The translations under genes and the position numbers were made by a program. The notes under the pieces are model-generated. The model did not search any database. It had not been told where the DNA came from and saw only the letters and a program-made list of their open reading frames with translations. Shown piece after piece: positions 41,301 to 51,227 of a stretch of 53,883 bases of DNA. Origin of the DNA: a virus; IMG/VR virus record IMGVR_UViG_3300031951_015240, positions 1 through 53,883 of that record. One strand, 5' to 3'. Each line of letters begins with the position of its first letter. Position 1 is the first letter of the stretch.

Positions 41301-44300
41301 AGAAGTACTTTCCGACCATAGGAGTTTAGTCGTACTCATTAAAGAAGCTGGCTTTAATTCTCCATCTTCTACTTTATTTCTATTATCAAAACCTACATCA
41401 CCATAATTAGCTTGAACGCTAGTTGAAGTAAAATTGTCAACTAAAATTCCATATTTTGATCTTTCGAGTCCATTAGCATCTAATATTTTAGAATCATTAG
41501 CATTTTTTTCTAAAGAATTTAAAGAGACATAATATTCCAATCCTTTAATTCTATTTTCAAACGCACCAATGTCCCTCATGGTAAATCTACGATTATTTTG
41601 GAAATCTACACGAACATCTTTTACATTTTCTGTATACGGGGGTATATACAGGGTGTAAAGTAACATATCAGTTATATCATGTGGAGGAATCAAAGGTTTA
41701 ACAGCAGATTGTCCCTCAATAATAGCCATCTCTTTTGATGGTTTTACAACTACTTTATCAACCCTACTTAAATAATTTTCAAAAGAAACTTCTGCAATTT
41801 CATCAGGATCCGGACAAACCGCTCCAGACAAAGTATTTTGAGCAATACCTCTAGTTGGTCTAAAATCAAAAGAAGCTCTTCCAGATAAAATTTTTCCAGT
41901 AGATTTATCGACAAACTTACTTATAGTTGCATATGTAATATCCGAAGTTTCGTTCAAATAAGAATCTACAGTAAATAATCCATCATTTTGAGGAGATGGT
42001 GCTGATCCATGACTCAAATAATTATACATAACATAAATTGAACTGCCAACAGGAGAACTAAATCCTCTTTTTAATTTGATTGTTGCGTGATCATAATGAG
42101 TTTTTCTTTGTCCGTTATCAAATTCATATCTATTAGTTACGTCATAAAGTGGATCAGTCAACATTGCTGTTGTAATGTTACCAGTAATTGTTCTCGAATC
42201 TATAATTTTTACAATTTCTAATACGTCAGGTACTTGTAAACTAACAGGAACTCCTGGAGTTTTTAATTTCTTAACTGTACCGGCATCTCCCGCTCCCGTT
42301 TCATTATCAAAATAAGTTACACCCAACTCTGGAAAAACATATCCTCCAGAAAAAGCAGTAGTTGTTCCAGTATTAAGTGAAGTTAAACCCGTTGTAGTAT
42401 CAATCATATAAGCTACTTTTTCATGTTTACTTACAGATAATGGGTATAAAACTTTTGATCGTATAGCTCCAGTTGATCCATTTTCCGCATTATTCACTTT
42501 AGTTGTTACTATAAAATCTGCTCTAATACCACCAAAAAGTCCTGTGTTTGTAGGATCAAAATTGACTCTAATTTCAGTGCTACTTATAGCTGATACGGTA
42601 TATTCATTATTAGCTAAACTTAAAACAGTATTTGGTGCTATACTTGGAATTCCTCCAGAAGTATCAGGTCGAATAAAACAAATTATATTATCTAAAATAA
42701 CGCTGTCAGATAAAGTTCCTGGAGTACCAGCAAATGCAAAGGTGTCAGTGCCCTCCGGTGCTAAAGTAATAATTCCTGAACCACTTGATGTCTTATCGCT
42801 ATAGACTTTTCTTGCAAAAAAATCAAAATTTGTTATTGTATCTTCCTTAATAGCGTCAAAAGGAACATCAAAAATTAATCCTTGTCTGTTAGGTTCAGTA
42901 ATAAAAGCATACTTATTATCATCGTTAGTTTTAGAATCATCTGTTATATCAGCACCAAAAATTTTTGAACCACTTCTTTTTATTAATGATTCTGCAAATT
43001 TAAAATCCGAATCAATTGAAAATGCGTTTGAAGAAGGAACAAAAGGTAAAGCTGAAGATAACGTAATTGTTTTTGACGATCCACTCGATTCTTTAATTCT
43101 AACTGGTGCTAAATTTAATCCTGCTCCATCTTTAATACTAAAAAACATTCCCAAATAACTGTTTGCTGGAAGTTGTGCAAAAGATGAAGGTAAGACTATA
43201 ACGGTATTAGTAGATCCAGAAGAAGCTACACTTCCTGTTATTGAAGAAGTATTTGCATCAAAAAGATTAACTGTAAACTGATGGGTTGTGCCTAGATCGG
43301 GATTAGAAGATTTGTTATATTTTATCATATTGGCACGAACTGTACCAATTTTTGAAGAATTATATTCTGTCGTAGAAGCAACACTAACACTGGCATGATT
43401 TGCACAATGTATATCCAAAAGTTCAAAGTTGGATATAACTAAGGTTCCATATACGTTTGCTACATGGACATAACTCGAATAATTTGTGGGTAAATCATAG
43501 TCATTAATACTAGCTGTGGCTCTTCCTCTAGACACTTGTAATTTTGTTGGAGCTATTGTTTGTACCTCATAACCGCCGACATATGCTTTACCTGGATCCA
43601 ATGATGCTGTAAAATAATTAGGATCAACGTAATTATTATTTGATGTATCTACGTATTCTTCTTCTAGAGATATTACAAAAGGATCAACAGTATAATTACC
43701 AGATTCGTCAAATGTTCTTCTTGCTAAAGTCTTATCAATTTCATTGTAAATAGGATAATCAATTTCTTTTGTTTTTACCCCATCAACAATTCGGATAACT
43801 TCGAAAAAAGAAGATTCATCAGCAGAATCTAATGTTCTCTTACTCAATATGGTATTAATTTTAAACCTTGTTGCACCAGGTGCTTGATAATTGAACGAAC
43901 CTTGTGCTGGGTCTAATAAAGAAACATCATCAATTTCATCAATAACCAATTCATCAAATTCAATACCTATTCTATAAGAAGGTTGTTTGTTAATTGTTTC
44001 TGTGTTTAAACCTAATCTATAATATGTTTCTAATACTAAAAATTGAGGACTAACTTTTACAAATTGTCCTTTAAAGTAATAAACACCTTCCTGTATACTA
44101 GCTACATAAGAACGTCCTGTAGCATTTGCATCTTCCAATTCAGCAAAAATATTTTGTCCATAGACTTTTAATTCATCGCCTTCTGCAAAAAAATCTCCAC
44201 TTAAATATTTTACAATTAAAATAGGAAAAATTGTTGAATTATCTATAGCTATAACTTTGGCTCTAATTACTTTAGATGAATTATAAGAAACAATAGTTTT

Positions 44301-44579
44301 GTCCAAAAAGTTTTCCAAAACAATATCTTGACCACTATATTGACCCTTTAGAATTAGATAATAAGCTCTATCATCTAGGGAAATTTTACCTCCAGTTATT
44401 GGACTTCCATTTTTAAATATGTGATTACCAAACTTTTCAATTTGATTGGACAAGATTGTTTGTAATTGAGTAAGTTCTCTCGCCTGCAAGGAATATCCTG
44501 GGCGAAAAAGAACTCGCATAAAATTTTTATCTTCATCAAAATCGTCATTATATGGATCGTAATTAAAAAGCTTAGTCAT
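38340..44579 (-). CDS. Large baseplate/tail structural protein (DUF4815-type), 2079 residues
   Basis: A 2079-residue protein. The N-terminal 190 residues (FNYDPYNDDFDEDKNFMRVLF, ARELTQLQTILSNQIEKFG, FKNGSPITGG) match the DUF4815 head known from T4-like marine phage structural proteins. The remainder is Ser/Thr/Val-rich, all-beta, without heptad repeats. It lies immediately after gp8 (11 bases), in the place where T4 has gp9-gp12, so a peripheral baseplate or short fibre role is likely. No direct homology to T4 gp10 can be claimed. Confidence 0.75.
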   Translation of the reverse strand: MTKLFNYDPYNDDFDEDKNFMRVLFRPGYSLQARELTQLQTILSNQIEKFGNHIFKNGSPITGGKISLDDRAYYLILKGQYSGQDIVLENFLDKTIVSYNSSKVIRAKVIAIDNSTIFPILIVKYLSGDFFAEGDELKVYGQNIFAELEDANATGRSYVASIQEGVYYFKGQFVKVSPQFLVLETYYRLGLNTETINKQPSYRIGIEFDELVIDEIDDVSLLDPAQGSFNYQAPGATRFKINTILSKRTLDSADESSFFEVIRIVDGVKTKEIDYPIYNEIDKTLARRTFDESGNYTVDPFVISLEEEYVDTSNNNYVDPNYFTASLDPGKAYVGGYEVQTIAPTKLQVSRGRATASINDYDLPTNYSSYVHVANVYGTLVISNFELLDIHCANHASVSVASTTEYNSSKIGTVRANMIKYNKSSNPDLGTTHQFTVNLFDANTSSITGSVASSGSTNTVIVLPSSFAQLPANSYLGMFFSIKDGAGLNLAPVRIKESSGSSKTITLSSALPFVPSSNAFSIDSDFKFAESLIKRSGSKIFGADITDDSKTNDDNKYAFITEPNRQGLIFDVPFDAIKEDTITNFDFFARKVYSDKTSSGSGIITLAPEGTDTFAFAGTPGTLSDSVILDNIICFIRPDTSGGIPSIAPNTVLSLANNEYTVSAISSTEIRVNFDPTNTGLFGGIRADFIVTTKVNNAENGSTGAIRSKVLYPLSVSKHEKVAYMIDTTTGLTSLNTGTTTAFSGGYVFPELGVTYFDNETGAGDAGTVKKLKTPGVPVSLQVPDVLEIVKIIDSRTITGNITTAMLTDPLYDVTNRYEFDNGQRKTHYDHATIKLKRGFSSPVGSSIYVMYNYLSHGSAPSPQNDGLFTVDSYLNETSDITYATISKFVDKSTGKILSGRASFDFRPTRGIAQNTLSGAVCPDPDEIAEVSFENYLSRVDKVVVKPSKEMAIIEGQSAVKPLIPPHDITDMLLYTLYIPPYTENVKDVRVDFQNNRRFTMRDIGAFENRIKGLEYYVSLNSLEKNANDSKILDANGLERSKYGILVDNFTSTSVQANYGDVGFDNRNKVEDGELKPASLMSTTKLLWSESTSSGSYKVVGTNTQKSLIMNYTSTKFADQPYATKTIPIASALYGNFNGTLKLFPEFTSDHDTSVTAKVTLNSVQGLEDAFNFVDDRLNYVAEQNPTWLSDKDSPFAKVPDSSWFETKTTVENKTVQINRNTNGNLQTTTDQVYVKTGATLSADQIGVSTSKQDLGSYITDTAINPFLKPRGIVFIGSSLRPKTRFYSYFDGTLVDNYTIVPSKVTLTQNTPFKSGEMVLIANTNAELSTHIDNYALDTGIYHLGVCAVSEVGSANVSIVNESSLSLSGKYVYGLDSKETKIISSVLDHRCGNTKSVTSSTITLAADAPSVDITGNTVSLVRIQTTDADVNPATGIGSTYTITAYNTTTKVATVSGTIPSSEVGKTFSYSIGTNVSNKAGQIGGIFYPPQATFLSGERVYRLTESFNNSYDKDAISFADKNFVSSGITTTKTSLVDTVYNIGISNQIVGTVTSPLLQSTTVTSTITSTWRVDPLAQTFFVDEQTYPHGLYLESVNLFFSAKDDENLPVRVQIRPTVNGTPSFDYWYPESVVEKYPSEIIVSNTPSINDSATKNVFTFSSPVFLKPGLYAVVILTDSPDYVVWTAEKGQTTLTNQTVSVNPYVGTLYKSQNAMEYVPYLNEDLMFELNRCVFNTSSATFLLQSEKQDSKIYIDRFRLLEKSITTQSSSPISISYSVITKPVNSSKETIYRNITPSTIYSMGDDTFYSIGNRRKELLDKNDFTVRLEISTSNDAVTPLVSLESLYVNTWENFIDNGEINPEDFNIIVAGAKYSNANVLTVISSTGEGANVEIVVNNSTDGNVVRMNVASSGIGYVDDFYISYPHTSNSSTVTANASIVLNSEFDSSGGPCLARYITKPIILTDGFDAGDLRVFLSANKPVGTEIHVFYKILSSSDIISFSDRPYGKFECLNPSVSGAIDETEFREYEYRPSLTSDELTYTSDAGVIYDTFKTFAIKIVMTSRDPSVIPRVKDLRIIALPAG

Positions 44580-44590
44580 TTATTCCTCTT

Positions 44591-45931
44591 TTAGAAACTT
44601 AAAATAAATCTAATTCTATCTGTTTGGTCTGGATCTCTAGTTACAGGAACTTTATTTGAAACAAATAATATTTTTCCTGAATATAATTCTAAAGATGGGT
44701 TTGTTACATTAATTCCTATTCGTATTGAACCACTACTCAATCCTTTTACTGGTTGATTGGGTGTAAAAGTTCCTTTTAAATTATTAAGGTACATAACATT
44801 AGTACCCTCATCAAATGAAATGACTTCAGCACTAAATGTGGAATTTTCTAAAGTGTCACCTTGTATAATAACTTCATCGTTATTATAATCTCCAACACCA
44901 GGCGACACTAAAACTTTACTATAAAGTGTATATGTATCAGCTGAAGCCAATGTCTCAGTATTATTAATATAAGGATTGTATACTAAGGAAACTTCTCTAA
45001 ATTCATTTTCTGATGGAAAAATTCCACCAACACTACCATCAAAATCGACATTAAACATTACAGTATTTGCATAAAGTTCTTCAACCGGATCATAACCATG
45101 TCCATTTTGCGGAGATAAAACTACATTAGCTGAAGCACCAGTTCCTATGCCACCCGCAACATCAGTAAATATTAAGTTAGCTGTGGTATAATCTTTTCCT
45201 CTATTTTGAATAACGATATTTACTACATTTCCACCAACAACATTTGCTTTTAAAACGGCATCGGTTCCATCACCAACAATAGTAATTATACTTTGTGTTG
45301 GACCATCAACATAATTGTTTCCAGCATTTCCTATTCTAACGATATCAATACTTCTATTAATTGCAGTTGCTCTAACAAATCTATTATAAGCAACCGGCAT
45401 CCAATCTTGATTTAAAAATTTTTGTTTTTGATCAGAACTTATAGTGTACAAATACTTCCATTTATATCCGTCAGAAGTTATAAAAAATGGTTCTTCTAAA
45501 GAAGTCGCAGATAAAAATAATTCAGGTTCATCCGTAGATGCAATACTATTATTATTATCTAAACATTTGAAAACTTGATTTTTAGAATTTAAAACATAAA
45601 ATGGTGTTCCAATAGGACAAACTGTACAACCATATCTAGAATACACCGTTCCGGATTGCCAATTATACCTCGGAACCACGAAAGAAACATTGTCTAATTG
45701 AATTACCTTCGCTACAATACCCCTATTGTAATATTCAATCAAATCTCTGGTGGATTGTCCGGGAGAAACAGGAGGAGTGTCACCTTGATTCCAAGGCGTT
45801 TGTTTGCCAATAGTCGCAAAAAGATAAGACCTTCGATTTAAGGGCAAGTACGTATTCGCACCAACATCCAATAAATTTATGAATTGTTGTGCGAGTAAAG
45901 TAGAAAAGGTGTTCGTTATTATTGATGACAT
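44591..45931 (-). CDS. 8: Baseplate wedge protein gp8
   Basis: A 446-residue protein that corresponds to T4 gp8 (334 residues), longer as in other marine T4-like phages. Markers are SYLFATIGKQTPWNQGDTPP near the start and SDGYKWKYLYTISSDQKQKFL and DWMPV near residues 150-175. gp8 dimers bind gp6/gp7 in the baseplate wedge. It follows the gp7-position gene and precedes the DUF4815 gene, matching T4 order. The stop of the upstream gene lies eight bases away. Confidence 0.8.
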   Translation of the reverse strand: MSSIITNTFSTLLAQQFINLLDVGANTYLPLNRRSYLFATIGKQTPWNQGDTPPVSPGQSTRDLIEYYNRGIVAKVIQLDNVSFVVPRYNWQSGTVYSRYGCTVCPIGTPFYVLNSKNQVFKCLDNNNSIASTDEPELFLSATSLEEPFFITSDGYKWKYLYTISSDQKQKFLNQDWMPVAYNRFVRATAINRSIDIVRIGNAGNNYVDGPTQSIITIVGDGTDAVLKANVVGGNVVNIVIQNRGKDYTTANLIFTDVAGGIGTGASANVVLSPQNGHGYDPVEELYANTVMFNVDFDGSVGGIFPSENEFREVSLVYNPYINNTETLASADTYTLYSKVLVSPGVGDYNNDEVIIQGDTLENSTFSAEVISFDEGTNVMYLNNLKGTFTPNQPVKGLSSGSIRIGINVTNPSLELYSGKILFVSNKVPVTRDPDQTDRIRFILSF

Positions 45932-45939
45932 AGACTTAT

Positions 45940-48735
45940 TTATCTCACTTTTTGTACAATTATTGAAACAAAGTTGTTTGTTGTTATTGGATTAGTGTCA
46001 ACTAAAATGGTGTTGGCATTCACAAAAGAGACATTTTTCGTTTCATCAAACACCACCCTAATTGTCAAATCGGTGCTAGAAATGCCAAATTCTGTTTGAG
46101 CAAAAATAGTATTTGCATTAAATATACTTTTTACGACTACTGTATTTCCAGAGGAAAGATAGAGCGTTTGGCCATCAACCACATCATGAATAAAATTAGT
46201 TCCGTTACCAGTTATTACATTTGAGCTGGATGAAATATTTGCTGTACCATTTATGGTTTTTTCTAAATTTTTTAAAATAATTAAATTGCCAACAGAAACT
46301 TCAGATTGCACGTTTGGAGTTATTGACGTTGACACTATACTATTAGAAATATTACTTATATTAAATGTATTTGAATGATAATCTTGCGTTAAATAGATTA
46401 TTTGTACATTTTGATCAGAAGCATTTTTTGAATTCGTATCAATTTTAGTTACAAAAGTTTTTGTTCCTAATGGATGTACAGTTTCTTGCAATGTTTTCTT
46501 AAATTTATAATAATCATTTTCTGTATTAATTATATACGAGAAGTTATGATATTTTTTATCATCTTGAAATTTTTGATCCGAACTTGGTTGACCATCGGTA
46601 TTCAAGTAAATTCCAGGATATCGAATCAATCCATTTTCAAATTTGGCTGTTGCCTTAGCCTTACCATCGCCGTAGAACAACGAGGTCACAACATTTCCTG
46701 TGGTTAAATTATCATCAGATTTTATAGATAGACTAGAATCAAAAGTTCCTGTATAATTATAAACTCTTAATGAATTATTTGATGTTGAATATTTGTCCAC
46801 ATAAGCAGACCAACTATAATTTGTATTCGATGCTCCTTGATAAACAAATGTATTCGCTACATAAATTTGACCTTCGGTAACATCAGTTAATGATATGTCA
46901 GCATTTCTCAAAGAAATAATTGGAGCAGAAACATAATCATAACCGTAACTTATAACTCTTATACTTGATATTGCACCAATTCTAGTTGTAGAAATTTCTT
47001 TATTTAATCCTTCACCTAATATTTCGGATACTTTTAATACTGCATTTTGTCCTCCACCGGGAGAATTAACTGTTACGGTTGGAAGGTCAATCATAGTATA
47101 ACTTTCACCACCTCTAATATAATCGGATGTTTCATTGAAAGTTATTGTTTTAATTCCATTATTTCCGGCATGTACAGAACTAACATTCGCATTAGCTCCA
47201 TATCCTCTACCAGTACTACTAAAAACTAAAAAATCCCCAACAGAATAACCATTTCCACCATTGACTATTTGAATTCTACCTAAAGATCCAACTTCGGTTA
47301 ATTTCCTTCTATTTAATTTATATACTGAAAGATTGTTTATATTATTTTCAAATTCATCAAAAAAAGTTATTGTGTTTGAACTTACGTTGGCTACAATTTT
47401 TATTTCTTCATATCTATTTCTTAAAAATAATTTTACTGTTTCTCCAACTTCAAAAGAGTTGGTTAAATCTTGAGACTCATCTCTCAAAACTCTAGTGCCC
47501 TTTACGGCAGTAGTTGAATTTATAATTAATGTATCATCAAGTTCTTCCATATACAAACTATAAATGTCCAAATCGGGTTGAGTTTTATACCCTCCACCAG
47601 AAGATTCTACGGTAATAAAAGATATGGGAAAAACATTCAGTGTTTGTTTCGTAGTCAATTCATTTATCGTTTTATTGTCATTTACATTATCAATTCCGTC
47701 AATAGTTGAAGAATAGAAAGATTCTATTGTTATATTACTTACGTTTATTGTTCTATATACTTTTTCATCCAACAGTAATATTTTAGCCTTAGCTTCAGAA
47801 CCTAATAATATATCTTTAAATCCTCCAGTAAAATCAAGAATTGAGGAATTTTGATATAATGCGGGATCCCTAAATCCAAAACCTCCATTAGTAACAACAA
47901 CATCGTCAACTGAACCCTGTAATACATTTCCAACTGTAGCTATAGCACCAATAGGGTTACCAGAACTTGGATTCAATCCACCTATAATTGTAACTGGATC
48001 TCCTTCATATCTTAATTCTGTATCATATCCATTGTAATATAATCCTCTATTTTTAGGATCAATTTTAATTTCAGATAAAGAACCAATTAATTTTGCGGTA
48101 ACAAAATCTTCATTTCCATTGGTTCTTACTATAGTTGTGCTTACATTTTCTCCAGTTAAAAATAATTTATTAATATTGGAAATGTATAATTCTACATATT
48201 CTATTCCTAACTGTCGGTCAACCGATTTTATAACTTTTTCAACGATAGCTGTTGCTTTTGAATTTGTTCCGGTAATTTTACATTTTTCAATATCAAAAAT
48301 ATTGGTATCACCAGTCTCAACTCTTAACGATAAAGGTAATACCCATTTTCCGTCAGAAACTTTTAATATTTGTTCTTTTGGAAAATAAATTTCAATATCT
48401 TCATTATATAATATTCTAAATAAAAACTTTACTGATTCTGGTGTTCCTTTTGACCTATAAAATTCTCCTACATTTTTTATAAAAGTTCTTTTATCTAAAA
48501 GAATTTCTTTTGGAAAATATGGTAAAACTTCTTTTGCTATTTCATTTAAATAGTAATCATCGACCAAATCTAAATCTTTAGACTGTTCTAAAGTTTTGAC
48601 TTCGTATAATGCATTATTACTACTTTCTAACCATTTATAGTATTTTTCTAAAAAAATGACAAACTTGGGGTTATCAGACCTAATAAAATCAGGTAGTTGA
48701 CTTGAAACTAAATTGGAAACAATTAATTCTGACAT
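45940..48735 (-). CDS. Baseplate wedge structural protein, gp7 position
   Basis: A 931-residue protein between gp6 and gp8, exactly where T4 has gp7 (1032 residues). The N-terminus (DNPKFVIFLEKYYKWLESSNNALYEVKTLEQ... EFYRSKGTPESVKFLFRILYNEDIEIYFPKEQILK) is typical of wedge proteins in marine T4-like phages, and the remainder is beta-rich with Gly-Tyr turns (GGGYKTQPD, GGNGYSVGD). Family identity to gp7 is inferred from order and size rather than from clear sequence similarity. Confidence 0.6.
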   Translation of the reverse strand: MSELIVSNLVSSQLPDFIRSDNPKFVIFLEKYYKWLESSNNALYEVKTLEQSKDLDLVDDYYLNEIAKEVLPYFPKEILLDKRTFIKNVGEFYRSKGTPESVKFLFRILYNEDIEIYFPKEQILKVSDGKWVLPLSLRVETGDTNIFDIEKCKITGTNSKATAIVEKVIKSVDRQLGIEYVELYISNINKLFLTGENVSTTIVRTNGNEDFVTAKLIGSLSEIKIDPKNRGLYYNGYDTELRYEGDPVTIIGGLNPSSGNPIGAIATVGNVLQGSVDDVVVTNGGFGFRDPALYQNSSILDFTGGFKDILLGSEAKAKILLLDEKVYRTINVSNITIESFYSSTIDGIDNVNDNKTINELTTKQTLNVFPISFITVESSGGGYKTQPDLDIYSLYMEELDDTLIINSTTAVKGTRVLRDESQDLTNSFEVGETVKLFLRNRYEEIKIVANVSSNTITFFDEFENNINNLSVYKLNRRKLTEVGSLGRIQIVNGGNGYSVGDFLVFSSTGRGYGANANVSSVHAGNNGIKTITFNETSDYIRGGESYTMIDLPTVTVNSPGGGQNAVLKVSEILGEGLNKEISTTRIGAISSIRVISYGYDYVSAPIISLRNADISLTDVTEGQIYVANTFVYQGASNTNYSWSAYVDKYSTSNNSLRVYNYTGTFDSSLSIKSDDNLTTGNVVTSLFYGDGKAKATAKFENGLIRYPGIYLNTDGQPSSDQKFQDDKKYHNFSYIINTENDYYKFKKTLQETVHPLGTKTFVTKIDTNSKNASDQNVQIIYLTQDYHSNTFNISNISNSIVSTSITPNVQSEVSVGNLIILKNLEKTINGTANISSSSNVITGNGTNFIHDVVDGQTLYLSSGNTVVVKSIFNANTIFAQTEFGISSTDLTIRVVFDETKNVSFVNANTILVDTNPITTNNFVSIIVQKVR

Positions 48736-48739
48736 TTTT

Positions 48740-50815
48740 TTATTTTATGATTTTTAGTTCAACAACAACACTGGTTGGATCCGTTTGATCGAAAGCTAAC
48801 ATTTTATTTTTAATTGATTGTAAAACTGTAGATTTTGGTCTAACATTTATAGAAAGTTCATCAAAATCATTATCTACAGAAAGTGGAGCAAAATTTTCTA
48901 TTGTTATAGTGCCTAAAACGTAATCTATAACACCAGTAATACCTTCATTTTTTTCGGCATTTAAAATAACCTTTGTACTTCTACTTGTAAGCTCATCTGG
49001 TTTAAAATAGGCGATTCTAATTTTACCAAACCTATTTTCTAAAATAGACTCAGCAGTAGCATTTGTTCCTCCACCACCAATAATTCTTATTGCAGCTGTT
49101 GTATAACCAATACCAGGATTTATAACTTTTACTGAACTTAGTTTTCCGTTTACGATAATGGCGGCCGCTTTGGCTCCTCGACCATCTCCAATAATTTCTA
49201 TGGTTGGTGTTGACGTATATCCTGAACCTGGTGTTATAACTGATATCGATTCGACTCCTGTAAATGAAGATGGAACTTCTTCAATAAAGCAGGATCTTTC
49301 TATTAAATTTTCGTCAAGTATATTAAAATTTGGTGAAGAATAAAAATTATCGAGTGTTGTGCCTCTAGACAATTCAACACCAAAATCTAAAGTATAAGTA
49401 TTAGTTTGTGTTAAAACAGGTCTAAATCTCTTAGACAAAAATATTTCCAATTCGTTTGATTGTACAGAAATATCAGAATTATCAACATTAGTTCTTAATT
49501 TTGATGAACTAAAAATTGAATTAAATTTATTTAAATTTAAATTTGAAAATGAAGTTATCGCATTTGTAACTTTTGATTGTAGAGTTGATGTATTTAAATC
49601 AGTTTTCGTTGGGTCATAATAAACGGTAGAAATTAACTTAATGTAATTATAATCAACATCAACAAATTCTGGAGTAACTGTTAAAACACTTATGGGTTTA
49701 ACTATCTCATTTATAAAATAATTTTTTTCGGTATCAGAAACTTCAAATCCCAATTTAGGTTTAGCAGAAATAAAAATTTTACCATAAACGGGAGGAATAT
49801 TTTCTTCTCCACCCCAAACATTAACCGCATCAAACTGTGGATATTTTTGTTGAATTAGTTTAATATAATCATTTTTTGTTACAGCTCTATTTTGAGAGGT
49901 AAACTGTAATGGAGCTGCAAACTTAATTTGATCGACAGATTCCTTTGCTGCGCCGCCAGAAGAAGCGGCAACTGGGGTCACACTAAAAGTAGTAAAAGAT
50001 GAGACTGGTGTCGTGGCAACAAAAGTATTGGCTTTATTAGCAACAGATCCGTTCGTAGAAAGATAGGTTACATTTACTACACCAGCGTCAGGTATTTTTT
50101 TACCGATTACATCATCACCAAAATAAATCTGATATTGATTGTTTAGTCCCTCTTGTAAAAAATAAACAGTAGAGTTAGCAGTAAGATTTATTACATCTGT
50201 GGCTAAACTATAAACAACCGAATCTGTATTAGATGAAGATTGTTGTACAGTAACTTTTAATGTTGATGTATCAATATTCGAATCTGGTATAGAAAATATT
50301 TGCTTTGGATTTGAAGCTTCAGAATGGTTGAAAGAATATCTATTCAAAGATCCTTCGTATATTTTTAAATTATTGAATACGAAATTTGTCCCAGTTTTTG
50401 TTACGGTAGTATCTTCTAATGTAACAAAATTATATACTTTATTATCAATCAATGAAGATAAGAAAATATATCCTCTTGGTAAAGTTAAACTACCTGGTGT
50501 AGAGTTTAAACTATTGATAGTAAAGTTAATTGTAGCTCTTGCAGCTGTTGCTGATCTTGGAACATATCCAAATTTTTTGGCATGAGAAATAACCGAGTTT
50601 CTTAAAAGAGCCGTATCTAAGAAGGATTCATTTGCAATCATGTTTAGATAATAAGCGTTATAATGTGTATTATAAGCCAGTATATCTAAAAGTACACTTA
50701 ATCCAGAACCGTCAAAATCATAGTCGGTAAATTCATTTTGACTTTTTAAAAAACTTTTTAAATTTGTTTTGATTTGATCAAAATCAAGTTCTGTTACTCT
50801 TAAACGATCTGTCAT
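48740..50815 (-). CDS. 6: Baseplate wedge protein gp6
   Basis: A 691-residue protein matching T4 gp6 (660 residues). The N-terminal motif FDQIKTNLKSFLKSQNEFTDYDF, LLDILAYNTHYNAYYLNMIANESFLDTA and SHAKKFGYVPRSA are hallmarks of the gp6/gpJ-like family. gp6 dimers form the inner ring of the baseplate and change shape on contraction. It follows gp25 directly and precedes the gp7-position gene by four bases. Confidence 0.9.
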   Translation of the reverse strand: MTDRLRVTELDFDQIKTNLKSFLKSQNEFTDYDFDGSGLSVLLDILAYNTHYNAYYLNMIANESFLDTALLRNSVISHAKKFGYVPRSATAARATINFTINSLNSTPGSLTLPRGYIFLSSLIDNKVYNFVTLEDTTVTKTGTNFVFNNLKIYEGSLNRYSFNHSEASNPKQIFSIPDSNIDTSTLKVTVQQSSSNTDSVVYSLATDVINLTANSTVYFLQEGLNNQYQIYFGDDVIGKKIPDAGVVNVTYLSTNGSVANKANTFVATTPVSSFTTFSVTPVAASSGGAAKESVDQIKFAAPLQFTSQNRAVTKNDYIKLIQQKYPQFDAVNVWGGEENIPPVYGKIFISAKPKLGFEVSDTEKNYFINEIVKPISVLTVTPEFVDVDYNYIKLISTVYYDPTKTDLNTSTLQSKVTNAITSFSNLNLNKFNSIFSSSKLRTNVDNSDISVQSNELEIFLSKRFRPVLTQTNTYTLDFGVELSRGTTLDNFYSSPNFNILDENLIERSCFIEEVPSSFTGVESISVITPGSGYTSTPTIEIIGDGRGAKAAAIIVNGKLSSVKVINPGIGYTTAAIRIIGGGGTNATAESILENRFGKIRIAYFKPDELTSRSTKVILNAEKNEGITGVIDYVLGTITIENFAPLSVDNDFDELSINVRPKSTVLQSIKNKMLAFDQTDPTSVVVELKIIK

Positions 50816-51220
50816 TTATCTTACTCGATCTAGAAAAAATGTTATTGTTATTGGTTCAGTTCTGTTTATAATGGTAAATTCCATATCTATCGTAAAACCA
50901 TTGTTGTCATAATCTGGTAAAGCACGTATTCTATAAACAGAGGCTCTTGGTTCAAAATTTCGTATTGTCTGAGAAATTTCTCTTTCCAATGCTGCGGCAG
51001 TCACAAAATCTAGTTGTTCGAATAAAAGTTTTGAGACATTAGATCCTATTTCTGGTTGAAAAGGACGTTCATAATGATTTGTTAAAATCAAGTTTTTTAC
51101 AGAATTAATCACAGCCATTTCTGCTGTGTGTTTATTAACGTCTTTTTTTATTGGGTGAACATTGAAAAGGAGGTCTAAGTCCTTATAAGTTCTCGCAACA
51201 TTGGTAGTAATTGTGGCCAT
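50816..51220 (-). CDS. 25: Baseplate wedge protein gp25
   Basis: A 134-residue GPW/gp25 family protein, the usual length. SVKNLILTNHYERPFQPEIGSNVSKLLFEQLD is the family signature with the EPR-like core found in phage T4 gp25 and contractile tail systems. It joins gp6 and the sheath end at the hub and starts sheath assembly. Its stop touches the start of gp6 (50815/50816). Order gp25-gp6 matches marine T4-like phages. Confidence 0.93.
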   Translation of the reverse strand: MATITTNVARTYKDLDLLFNVHPIKKDVNKHTAEMAVINSVKNLILTNHYERPFQPEIGSNVSKLLFEQLDFVTAAALEREISQTIRNFEPRASVYRIRALPDYDNNGFTIDMEFTIINRTEPITITFFLDRVR

Positions 51221-51227
51221 CTATTAT

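Noticed and set aside
45937-45944. GATAAATA upstream of gp8
   Set aside because: It lies only six bases before the start codon and its TAA is the stop of the upstream gene, so it is likely chance.
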